Part shown: positions 1 through 6,475 of the stretch, piece after piece
Position numbering within the stretch: position 1 is the first letter of the stretch
How the letters are laid out: each line of letters begins with the position of its first letter
Source: SIG710 sp045587665
Lineage (GTDB): Bacteria; Bacillota; Clostridia; Oscillospirales; CAG-272
DNA: 11,413 nt
Reading direction: 5' to 3'
Assembly: GCA_045587665.1 (NCBI GenBank)
Contig: JAZNCT010000074.1
Location: 1 to 11,413 of the forward strand
Position numbers and translations under genes: made by a program
Notes under the pieces: generated by a model
Databases searched by the model: none
What the model was told of the DNA's origin: nothing
What the model saw: the letters and a program-made list of their open reading frames with translations, nothing else

Positions 1-48
1 AATCAATAATTAACTTTATGTAAAAAATATTATATCTTTGAGAATTGC

Positions 49-77
49 TTGACAAAACATTCAAAATGTGATAAAAT
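49..77 (+). promoter_or_regulatory. Sigma-A type promoter for the decarboxylase operon
   Basis: A perfect -35 box TTGACA (49-54) and a -10 box TAAAAT (72-77) are separated by the optimal 17 bp. A TG dinucleotide at 69-70 gives an extended -10. Transcription would start near 84, leaving a 5' leader of about 78 nt before the first gene. No other promoter of similar quality was noticed within the operon, so this one probably drives all five genes. Inferred from the sequence; no transcript data. Confidence 0.8.
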
Positions 78-161
78 TTGTGTAAATTGGGGTAGAATGG
101 TTTATGTATTCCCCGATAAATTGTAAACAATAAAAATGCAATATAAACGGAGGTAAAAAAC

Positions 162-1667
162 ATGGACGGAAATGTAAATTCCGCAAACCTGACAAAGAAG
201 GATGTCAGAGCCACAACAGCCGAAAAGCTGAAGGGTATGCTCCGAGATATCGACAATGCTTCTGCGTCCGGTGCTAAAAACGGTTTTTGCGCGCGAAGCC
301 GCATCGAAACTCTTTTTGATGCAGGTACATTTGCAGAAATTGGAGCGTATCTTCGCCGTAAAAACAACGAAAACGAATTTGAGGGAGTTATCTGCGGCTA
401 TGGCGCAATAAACGGCAAGCTTGTATTTGCTTTCTCTCAGGATTCTTCAAGAATGAAGGGTGCCTTTGATGAGATGCACGCAAAGAAGATTGCAGGCCTT
501 TATACTGCCGCTATCAAAAACGGTGCACCAGTTGTTGGTATATTTGACAGCTGCGGCGCAATTGTTTATGACGGCGTTTCTGCTCTCGCAGGCTACGGTC
601 TTCTCATGAAATGCGTTTCCGATGCTTCCGGAGTTATTCCTCAGATAGCAGTTATCCCCGGAGTTTGCGCGGGAAGTGCGGCAACTGCGGCGGCAATGTT
701 TGACGCTGTTATCACAGTTAAAGAAAAAACAAGCCTTTATGTAAACTCTCCCTTCCTTCTGGGCGACAAGACCGCCAGTGCAGAATTTGCATCAGAAATC
801 GGAATGGCGGCAATGATCGCTGATGACGAGTATGATGCCCTTACAAAAGCTCGTGCGCTTGTTGATATTCTCCCCTCAAACAACGCTGAAGGTGTTGTTG
901 AGATCGCCGCAAATGATGATCTTAACCGCAAGGTGGATATCTCCGGCATGATAAAAGCAGAAGGCTATGATATGAAGGATGTACTCGGTCTCATTGGCGA
1001 CGGATGCAAATTTACCGAGCTTTATTCTTCCTATGCAAAAGAAATGATCGTTGGCTTTACCTCCTTTGGAGGCATCGTTTGCGGAGTTATTGCAAACCAG
1101 CCAAAGGAAAACAGCGGCGCTCTCACAGCAAAGGCCGCAAGAAAGGCTGCAAAGTTCCTTTCTCTCTGCGACAGCTTCGGTATTCCTGCAGTAACTCTCG
1201 TTGATACAGCAGGACTTGACACTGAGGACGATTCTTCAAATGCTCCCTATGCTTCTGAGCTTGCAAAGCTTGCAATGGCATTTGCTGCATCCGAGAACGC
1301 AAAGATTACCGTTGTTCTCGGAAAGGCATACGGTGCGGCATACACTCTTATGGGTTCAAAGAGCATCGGTGCTGACATTGCACTTGCTCTTGACGGTGCA
1401 GCTATCAGCGTTCTCCCCCCCGAAAGCGCAGTTGCTTTTGTTTGGAACGACAAGGTTGGCGGCAGTGACCCCAAGGCTGCAAGAGAAGAGCTTGAGGCTC
1501 AGTGGAAAGAAATGTGCGCTTCTCCCGTTGATGCGGCAGAAAAGGGCGAGATCGACGATATTATCGAAAGCAGTGAGCTACGCCAGAGAATATGTGCGGC
1601 AGTTTCTATGCTGGCTTCAAAATCCGAGATCTACCCCGACAGACGTCATCCGGTACTCCCTCTGTAA
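162..1667 (+). CDS. Acyl-CoA carboxyltransferase subunit (12S / MmdA-like) of a biotin-dependent Na+-pump decarboxylase
   Basis: This protein should move a carboxyl group between an acyl-CoA and carrier-bound biotin in the cytoplasm. Its 501 residues match the two-lobed crotonase-fold carboxyltransferase family (PccB, MmdA, transcarboxylase 12S; usually about 510-530). Family landmarks are the N-lobe helix with DEMHAKKI (103-110), DSCGA (129-133), VCAGSAA (168-174), ANQPK (311-315), KAYGAAY (388-394) and the basic C-terminal tail DRRHPVLPL. Several motifs differ from classical PccB/MmdA: DSGGAR-type becomes DSCGAI, and the GFLPG loop becomes AGLDTEDD (350-357). The acyl-CoA substrate is therefore uncertain; methylmalonyl-CoA, malonyl-CoA or another acid are all possible. 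The ATG has an SD GGAGGT at 149-154, 7 nt upstream. It is the first gene of the operon, 15 nt before the OadG-like gene. Family sure, substrate not. Confidence 0.88.
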   Translation: MDGNVNSANLTKKDVRATTAEKLKGMLRDIDNASASGAKNGFCARSRIETLFDAGTFAEIGAYLRRKNNENEFEGVICGYGAINGKLVFAFSQDSSRMKGAFDEMHAKKIAGLYTAAIKNGAPVVGIFDSCGAIVYDGVSALAGYGLLMKCVSDASGVIPQIAVIPGVCAGSAATAAAMFDAVITVKEKTSLYVNSPFLLGDKTASAEFASEIGMAAMIADDEYDALTKARALVDILPSNNAEGVVEIAANDDLNRKVDISGMIKAEGYDMKDVLGLIGDGCKFTELYSSYAKEMIVGFTSFGGIVCGVIANQPKENSGALTAKAARKAAKFLSLCDSFGIPAVTLVDTAGLDTEDDSSNAPYASELAKLAMAFAASENAKITVVLGKAYGAAYTLMGSKSIGADIALALDGAAISVLPPESAVAFVWNDKVGGSDPKAAREELEAQWKEMCASPVDAAEKGEIDDIIESSELRQRICAAVSMLASKSEIYPDRRHPVLPL

Positions 1668-1682
1668 TCTTGGAGGTATATG

Positions 1683-2120
1683 ATGTTTAATAAGTTGCTT
1701 AATGTAAGCACCGAGTGGCTCACAAAGGTTGATGAGAGCGGAAATGTAATTGAACGGGAGATCGCAACAAACACAATGGTTCTCTCCGAAAGGATCGCTT
1801 ATGCCCTTGAAAGAACACTTATCGGTCTTATAATAGTTTTTGGAGTTCTTGCAGTTATCTGGCTCGTTCTCTCTCTCTTTAAGTTTGTTTTTTATAAAGA
1901 TCCAAACAAAAATGCAGAGAAAAAACAAGCTCCTGCTGCTCCTGCACCTAAGGTGCAGACTCCGGCGCCGGAAATACAAGCACCGGTACAAAACGATGAC
2001 TCTGTAATTGCGGCAATAGTTGCGGCAATTTCAGCAATGAGAGCCGAGCAAGGAATTGTTGACGGTTTTAGAGTTGTATCATTCAAGCGCGGCACCAACA
2101 AGCCGTGGAATCAAAAATAA
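1683..2120 (+). CDS. OadG/MmdD-like gamma (delta) subunit, membrane anchor of the decarboxylase
   Basis: This small subunit holds the carboxyltransferase and biotin carrier onto the membrane pump. It is 145 residues long: a polar N-terminus, one transmembrane helix (about 46-71), an Ala/Pro-rich linker (about 82-102), and a C-terminal block with VIAAIVAAISAMR (108-120) and FRVVSFKRG...PWNQK. That block is the typical conserved end of the OadG family. Two adjacent ATG codons are possible (1680 and 1683). The second is preferred because it lies 6 nt from the SD GGAGG (1672-1676), against 3 nt for the first. It lies between the 12S-like gene and the biotin carrier, as expected for mmdD/oadG. No His-rich metal-binding tail is visible, unlike enterobacterial OadG. 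Confidence 0.82.
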   Translation: MFNKLLNVSTEWLTKVDESGNVIEREIATNTMVLSERIAYALERTLIGLIIVFGVLAVIWLVLSLFKFVFYKDPNKNAEKKQAPAAPAPKVQTPAPEIQAPVQNDDSVIAAIVAAISAMRAEQGIVDGFRVVSFKRGTNKPWNQK

Positions 2121-2137
2121 TAAAGGGGTATTTAAAA

Positions 2138-2527
2138 ATGAGAAAATATAATGTAACAGTAAATGGCGTAGTTTACGAGGTTGAAGTTGAAGAAGTAGGC
2201 GGAGCAGCTTATGCCGCTCCCGTAGCACCCGCAACAGCAGCTCCCGCAGCAGCACCGGCACCTGCGGCTGTTCCTGCTCCTGCAGCACCTAAAGCTGCTC
2301 CTGCCGCTGCCGGCGCAAATGCAATAAAAGCTCCTATGCAGGGCAACATTATGAAGGTTAACGTTCAGCCAGGCACTGCTGTTAAGAAGGGCGATGTTCT
2401 ACTCGTTCTTGAGGCTATGAAAATGGAAAACGATATCAAGGCTCCCGAAGACGGAACAGTTGCTTCTGTAAACGTTAAATCCGGCGATACCGTTGCTACA
2501 GATGATGTTCTTCTTACATTGAACTGA
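2138..2527 (+). CDS. Biotin carboxyl carrier subunit (1.3S / MmdC / GcdC-like)
   Basis: This mobile carrier takes CO2 from a carboxyltransferase and delivers it to the membrane decarboxylase. The 129-residue protein has a short N-terminal strand region (MRKYNVTVNG...), a strongly Ala/Pro-rich flexible linker (about 23-58), and a biotinyl domain (about 62-129). The biotin motif EAMKM is at 92-96, with K95 as the biotinylated lysine, 34 residues from the C-terminus as is usual. The ATG at 2138 has SD AAGGGG (2123-2128) 9 nt upstream. A longer reading from a GTG at 2105 would overlap the previous gene and add residues unlike the family. There is no biotin carboxylase in the operon. The carrier probably serves both carboxyltransferases in the cluster (inference). 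Biotinylation needs a BirA ligase encoded elsewhere. Confidence 0.92.
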   Translation: MRKYNVTVNGVVYEVEVEEVGGAAYAAPVAPATAAPAAAPAPAAVPAPAAPKAAPAAAGANAIKAPMQGNIMKVNVQPGTAVKKGDVLLVLEAMKMENDIKAPEDGTVASVNVKSGDTVATDDVLLTLN

Positions 2528-2562
2528 TTATCACCAAGTAAATCTTAAGAAAGGGTGATAAT
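2527..2562 (+). promoter_or_regulatory. Hairpin sequestering the ribosome binding site of the oadB-like gene
   Basis: ATTATCACC (2527-2535) pairs perfectly with GGTGATAAT (2554-2562), with an 18-nt loop. The right arm contains most of the SD AAGGGTG of the next gene (ATG 2566). The left arm begins with the last base of the TGA stop of the biotin-carrier gene. A ribosome finishing the carrier would disrupt the stem, so this looks like a translational coupling device. It is not followed by a T-run, so it is not a terminator. Function inferred. Confidence 0.5.
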
Positions 2563-2565
2563 TAA

Positions 2566-3771
2566 ATGAACGAAATAATTTCCAGCATTGCTGATTTTAT
2601 GGGTTCAACAGGCATTGCAAAGCTTATAGCTCAGCCCAACTTTTGGCAGACGCTAATTATGTTTGCTATTTCCTTTGTCCTTTGCTATCTGGCAATTGTA
2701 AAGGGCTTTGAGCCACTGCTCCTGCTCCCCATTGCTATCGGTATGCTTCTCACGAACCTTCCCGGTGCGGAGATGTTCCATGATGCAATATTTATCAATG
2801 AAACAGGTTATATAGATACTGATTTCCTTCTGAAGAAGGGCGGTCTTCTTGACTACCTGTATCTCGGTGTTAAGCTTGGCATCTATCCTTCCCTTATATT
2901 TATCGGAATCGGTGCAATGACAGACTTTACTCCCCTTATCGCAAACCCAAAAAGCCTTATCATCGGCGCAGGCGCACAGCTCGGCGTCTTCGTGGCTTTT
3001 GCAGGCGCGATAATCTCAGGTCAGTTTGACCAGCTTGCCGCTGCTGCTATCGGTATCATCGGCGGTGCAGACGGGCCTACCGCTATCCTTGTTACAAAAA
3101 CACTTGCCCCTGCCCTTCTCGGTGCTATCGCTATTGCGGCATACAGCTATATGGCTCTTATTCCGCTTATCCAGCCACCATTTATGAGGATGCTCACAAC
3201 CGAAAAGGAAAGAAAAATAAGAATGACAACGCTCCGCACGGTTTCAAAAACCGAGAAGATCGTCTTCCCCATTGCGGTAACCTGCGTTGTTTGTCTCCTT
3301 GTTCCCGATGCAGCGCCCCTTGTGGGATGCCTGATGTTTGGTAATTTGCTCAATGTTTGCGGAGTTACCGACCGTCTGTCAAAAACTGCACAGAACGAGC
3401 TTATGAATATCGTAACAATATTCCTCGGTGTCACAGTTGGTGCAACGGCAAAGGCTGAAAACTTCCTCAGAGCAGAAACACTTCTTATCATTGCTCTCGG
3501 CCTTACAGCGTTTGTTATTTCCACTGTCGGTGGTCTGATCACAGCCAAGATCATGTGCTTCCTCACAAAAGGCCAGATCAACCCGCTCATCGGTTCTGCA
3601 GGTGTTTCTGCAGTTCCTATGGCAGCACGAGTTGCTAACCTTGAGGGCCAGAAGGCAGACCCCAGCAACTTCCTTCTCATGCATGCAATGGGACCGAATG
3701 TTGCAGGCGTTATCGGTTCAGCCGTTTGCGCAGGTGTTTTCCTCACATGGTTCCAAGGCTTTGGCCTTTAA
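2566..3771 (+). CDS. Sodium-translocating decarboxylase beta subunit (OadB/MmdB/GcdB family)
   Basis: This integral membrane subunit decarboxylates carboxybiotin and pumps Na+ outward. It is 401 residues long with about nine or more hydrophobic segments. The family signatures are intact: GGADGPT (166-172) with D169, and the NPLIGSAGVSAVPMAAR block (339-355). Residues N339, G343, S348 and R355 are spaced exactly like N373, G377, S382 and R389 of Klebsiella OadB, and D169 matches D203 at the same offset of 34. These are the known Na+-binding and function-critical positions, so the pump is probably active. The start ATG follows SD AAGGGTG inside a hairpin (2527-2562). It lies 38 nt after the biotin carrier and 37 nt before the 5S-like gene. 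Klebsiella OadB is longer (about 433 residues), mainly at the N-terminus. Confidence 0.95.
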   Translation: MNEIISSIADFMGSTGIAKLIAQPNFWQTLIMFAISFVLCYLAIVKGFEPLLLLPIAIGMLLTNLPGAEMFHDAIFINETGYIDTDFLLKKGGLLDYLYLGVKLGIYPSLIFIGIGAMTDFTPLIANPKSLIIGAGAQLGVFVAFAGAIISGQFDQLAAAAIGIIGGADGPTAILVTKTLAPALLGAIAIAAYSYMALIPLIQPPFMRMLTTEKERKIRMTTLRTVSKTEKIVFPIAVTCVVCLLVPDAAPLVGCLMFGNLLNVCGVTDRLSKTAQNELMNIVTIFLGVTVGATAKAENFLRAETLLIIALGLTAFVISTVGGLITAKIMCFLTKGQINPLIGSAGVSAVPMAARVANLEGQKADPSNFLLMHAMGPNVAGVIGSAVCAGVFLTWFQGFGL

Positions 3772-3808
3772 TCTAACAGGCTACATATTTCAAATATAGG
3801 AGTTTAAA

Positions 3809-5224
3809 ATGGGAAAAGTAAAAATTACAGAAACTGTCCTTCGTGACTCTCATCAGTCTCTCATTGCAACGAGAATGACTACCGAAGAGATGCTCCCCAT
3901 TCTCGGACAGCTTGATAAAATAGGTTATCATTCACTTGAAGCTTGGGGCGGTGCTACATTTGACGCTTGCCTGCGCTTCCTCAACGAAGACCCCTGGCAG
4001 AGACTTCGCACTATTCGTGACAATGTTAAAAACACAAAGCTTCAGATGCTCTTCCGCGGTCAGAATATTCTCGGTTACCGTCACTATTCGGATGACGTTG
4101 TTGAATATTTCGTACAGAAATCTATCGCAAACGGTATCGACATCATCAGAATTTTTGATGCCCTCAATGACCCCAGAAACCTGAAAACAGCTATCGACGC
4201 CACAAAGAAAGAGGGCGGACACGTTCAGGCAGCTGTCAGCTATACCACTGACCCAAAAGATGCACCTGTTAAGTTCTACACCCTCGACTATTATGCAAAA
4301 TATGCAAAGCAGCTTGAGGAAATGGGCGCAGATTCTATCTGTATCAAGGATATGGCAGGTCTGCTTCTTCCTTATGACGCCTATGATCTTGTTAAGGCTC
4401 TTAAGGAGACTGTTAAGATTCCGATACAGCTTCATACTCACTATACCGCAGGCGTTGCTTCTATGACAGCACTTAAGGCTATCGAAGCAGGCGTTGATAT
4501 CGTTGACACAGCTATCTCTCCCATGGCTCAGGGTACAAGTCAGATGCCTACAGAGTCTCTTGTGGCTTCACTTCAAGGCACTGAGTTTGACACAGGTCTT
4601 GACCTTAACGAGCTTAATGTTGTTACAAAGCACTTCACTGCTCTGCGTGAAAAATATCTTGGCGACAGTCTTATGGATCCCAAGGTTATGAAGGTAAATG
4701 TAAATGCCCTCATCAACCAGGTTCCGGGCGGTATGCTCTCAAACCTTGTTTCTCAGCTAAAGCAGGCCGGAAAGAGCGATATGCTTGATGCAGTGCTTGA
4801 AGAGATTCCGAAGGTCAGAGCTGACTCGGGTAATCCCCCTCTTGTCACTCCCTCTTCTCAGATCGTTGGTACACAGGCTGTGTTCAATGTTCTCTTCGGT
4901 GAGCGTTACAAGACAGTTACAAAAGAATTCAAAGCACTTATCAAAGGCGAATACGGCAGAACTCCTATGGAGCTTGATCCCGAATTTGTCAAGAAGATCC
5001 TTGGCGACGAAGAGCGCATCACTTCCCGTCCTGCAGATGCGCTGAAGCCTGAGCTTGATGACCTCAGAGCAAAGTGCGCTCAGTATATCGAACAGGATGA
5101 AGACGTGCTTTCATACGCACTCTTCGAGCAGGTCGCTGAAAAATTCTTTGAATACAGAAAAGCGCACAAGTATAATCTCGATGCTGCAAATGCAGACAAA
5201 GAGCTTGGCGTTCACAGCGTATAA
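3809..5224 (+). CDS. Pyruvate/oxaloacetate carboxyltransferase (transcarboxylase 5S / OadA-like, no biotin domain)
   Basis: This cytoplasmic subunit should move carboxyl groups between oxaloacetate/pyruvate and the biotin carrier. The N-terminal TIM barrel (about 1-280) shows ETVLRDSHQSLIATR, LFRGQN (81-86), SICIKDMAG and HTH (209-211). By homology D13, H209 and H211 bind the divalent metal and K180 is the carbamylated lysine. The C-terminal PYC/OADA conserved region (about 290-455) follows. At 471 residues it stops before the biotinyl domain present in full OadA (about 590), as in transcarboxylase 5S, so it must use the separate carrier encoded at 2138-2527. SD AGGAG (3798-3802) sits 6 nt before the ATG. 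It is the last gene of the operon and is followed by a hairpin terminator. The family is certain. Whether it works as a decarboxylase or as a transcarboxylase partner is inferred. Confidence 0.93.
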   Translation: MGKVKITETVLRDSHQSLIATRMTTEEMLPILGQLDKIGYHSLEAWGGATFDACLRFLNEDPWQRLRTIRDNVKNTKLQMLFRGQNILGYRHYSDDVVEYFVQKSIANGIDIIRIFDALNDPRNLKTAIDATKKEGGHVQAAVSYTTDPKDAPVKFYTLDYYAKYAKQLEEMGADSICIKDMAGLLLPYDAYDLVKALKETVKIPIQLHTHYTAGVASMTALKAIEAGVDIVDTAISPMAQGTSQMPTESLVASLQGTEFDTGLDLNELNVVTKHFTALREKYLGDSLMDPKVMKVNVNALINQVPGGMLSNLVSQLKQAGKSDMLDAVLEEIPKVRADSGNPPLVTPSSQIVGTQAVFNVLFGERYKTVTKEFKALIKGEYGRTPMELDPEFVKKILGDEERITSRPADALKPELDDLRAKCAQYIEQDEDVLSYALFEQVAEKFFEYRKAHKYNLDAANADKELGVHSV

Positions 5225-5243
5225 TTATAATTTCAGATTTTGA

Positions 5244-5297
5244 TATGCACCCTAAAAGTATTCAAGTTTTAGGGTGCATAATCAAATAACCTTTTTT
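5244..5297 (+). terminator. Hairpin terminator after the decarboxylase operon
   Basis: A 14-bp perfect inverted repeat (5244-5257 with 5267-5280, core GCACCCTAAAA) has a 9-nt loop. A T6 run lies at 5292-5297, about 11 nt beyond the stem. The stem is strong, but the T-run is not adjacent, so termination may be partial or aided by other factors. Confidence 0.65.
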
Positions 5298-5527
5298 AAT
5301 TCCACATTGCGTATCTTTGGTTTTGCATGCTAATAATAATTATTAAGTAGAATAAAAGAGAGATGCACTAAGAAATACGAAACAGAAATAAAAGATAAAG
5401 AAGAATATAACGTTATTGTGGTAGGTTCGGATCCTGCCTAAATCGGTGCGGCTGCGGCAATTTCTGCCAAAACAGGAGATGAACTACGTCACATTGATTC
5501 ATCTTAAATCAGAAAACTTATAATATA
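5281..5527. other. Intergenic stretch between convergent transcription units
   Basis: Together with the two flanking terminators, this makes 344 bp without an intact gene (5225-5568). It contains the FAD-oxidoreductase remnant and AT-rich DNA with a 12-bp palindrome TAATAATTATTA (5334-5345). No convincing promoter, RNA gene or transposon end is seen. Confidence 0.6.
5352..5507 (+). pseudogene. Decayed N-terminal fragment of an FAD-dependent oxidoreductase
   Basis: Read in the frame of GAA at 5403, this stretch gives KKYETEIKDKEEY-NVIVVGSDPA, a TAA stop at 5439-5441, then IGAAAAISAKTGDELR and a second stop at 5505-5507. It closely resembles the start of an FAD-binding oxidoreductase, (Y)DVIVVGGGPAGIGAAIAAAKTG. 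Two of the Rossmann-loop glycines have become Ser and Asp, and the third is the stop codon. No start codon with an SD is visible and nothing of the rest of the gene follows. Only about 50 codons remain, so this is a remnant rather than a working gene. The match is by eye to a common motif; the exact subfamily cannot be told. Confidence 0.6.
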
Positions 5528-5567
5528 AAAAACAGCACATATGGGATTTTCCATATGTGCTGTTTTT
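5528..5567. terminator. Bidirectional intrinsic terminator of the epimerase unit
   Basis: A 17-bp perfect inverted repeat (5528-5544 with 5551-5567) has a 6-nt loop GATTTT. The core is ACAGCACATATGG, with A-tracts and T-tracts at the outer ends on both strands. On the minus strand it begins one base after the TAA of the epimerase gene (5569-5571), so it ends that operon. It can also stop rightward transcription leaking past 5280. Confidence 0.88.
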
Positions 5568-5568
5568 A

Positions 5569-6444
5569 TTACCCAAATATCATTGAAAACTCAACGGTTT
5601 TTGTGCTTCCAGGCTGAATACGGAACATATCCGGTCTCTTCTCCATATCCTCCATTTCAAGGTCAAAGCCCGGCATACCACACCAAGGCTCTATACAAAC
5701 ATAAGGTGCTTCCATTTGAGGCTTATGCCAAATTCCAAGATAAGGCATATCCTTATATGTAAGCTTAACAAAACGGTCGCTCTTGTCAGATTTAAGTGTA
5801 ACGGTGCTATCAGCTCTGCTGAGGAATATGGCATCATTATCAAAAAGACTGTGTCTGAGGTGCAGTCTCTTTCCCCCCTCAAGCATAAATGCCTCTTTTT
5901 TTCCTGTAAGCAAGCAACGCTTTGATAAAATGAATCTGTCGGGGCTACATTCGTTTTCAAATTCAAGATAATAATCTTCAAAGCTGCCATTTCCGTCAAT
6001 AGGAACATTAAATCCCGGATGACCTCCAATAGTTACAGGTAGCACTTCATCATTCATTGGGTTGATCATTTCAAAGCGATTTATGAGCTTGTTGCCCTCA
6101 AGTATATACCAAACCTTTAAAACAAAATCATAGGGATATACCTTCATAGTTTCTTCGCTTGCCTTAAGCTCAAGACAGATCGCCTCATCTGTGTGAGACG
6201 CAACCTCCAAAATACTTGGGCGAATGAAGCCGTGCAAAGGAATATCATAAACCTTGCCCTTTGTCTGATATTTAGCCTCATAAAATCTGCCGCAAACCGG
6301 GAAAACAAGAGGAGCTCTGCTGGGCCATATATCTTTATTTCCGCCCCAGACATACTCTACTCCGTTCTTCTTTACCGACCAAAGCTCAGCTCCAACATCT
6401 GAGACCTCAACCGTAATCTCTTTGTTTTTGATTGTATAGATCAT
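5569..6444 (-). CDS. Aldose 1-epimerase family protein (LacX-like)
   Basis: A cytoplasmic galactose-mutarotase-fold protein that probably interconverts alpha and beta anomers of a sugar or sugar phosphate; the substrate is unknown. It has 291 residues, the usual size for the LacX subgroup. Visible landmarks are PLVFPVCGRF (45-54), LHGFIR (70-75), GGHPGFNVP (140-148) and YVCIEPWCGMPG (248-259). By analogy with GalM, H142 and E252 are the likely catalytic acid and base. The ATG at 6442-6444 is chosen because GGAGG lies 5 nt upstream; a TTG 12 nt earlier falls inside that SD. It starts 31 nt after the DUF4097 gene ends, so the two are likely cotranscribed, although their functions show no obvious link. 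The gene ends directly at a strong terminator. Confidence 0.88.
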   Translation of the reverse strand: MIYTIKNKEITVEVSDVGAELWSVKKNGVEYVWGGNKDIWPSRAPLVFPVCGRFYEAKYQTKGKVYDIPLHGFIRPSILEVASHTDEAICLELKASEETMKVYPYDFVLKVWYILEGNKLINRFEMINPMNDEVLPVTIGGHPGFNVPIDGNGSFEDYYLEFENECSPDRFILSKRCLLTGKKEAFMLEGGKRLHLRHSLFDNDAIFLSRADSTVTLKSDKSDRFVKLTYKDMPYLGIWHKPQMEAPYVCIEPWCGMPGFDLEMEDMEKRPDMFRIQPGSTKTVEFSMIFG

Positions 6445-6475
6445 TTTTTCCTCCAAAAATATTTTTATAAGTTCA

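Noticed and set aside
85..122. Possible leader hairpin (GGGG at 89-92 with CCCC at 111-114) upstream of the first operon gene
   Set aside because: Only four G-C pairs, with mismatches and a large loop next to them; too weak for an attenuator or riboswitch and matching no known leader motif.
1201..1683. Open frame overlapping the end of the 12S-like gene (160 codons)
   Set aside because: It is a frame-shifted shadow of a gene with clear family motifs; its composition (Leu/Ser/Arg-rich) is typical of such shadows.
2192..2312. GCT/CCT/GCA-rich repeats in the biotin carrier as a tandem repeat element
   Set aside because: They encode the Ala/Pro hinge found throughout this protein family; the repetition follows from amino acid composition.
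3147..3746. Long open frame on the minus strand inside the oadB-like gene (199 codons)
   Set aside because: It mirrors the codon bias of the well-supported plus-strand gene, its sequence resembles no protein family, and no SD or context supports it.
5334..5345. 12-bp palindrome TAATAATTATTA as an operator
   Set aside because: Pure A/T palindromes arise easily in AT-rich spacers, and it stands before a dead gene.
5439..5441. The in-frame stop in the FAD-like fragment as a recoded codon
   Set aside because: The codon is TAA, not the TGA of selenocysteine. The neighbouring glycines are also lost and the frame stops again 63 nt later, so decay is simpler.
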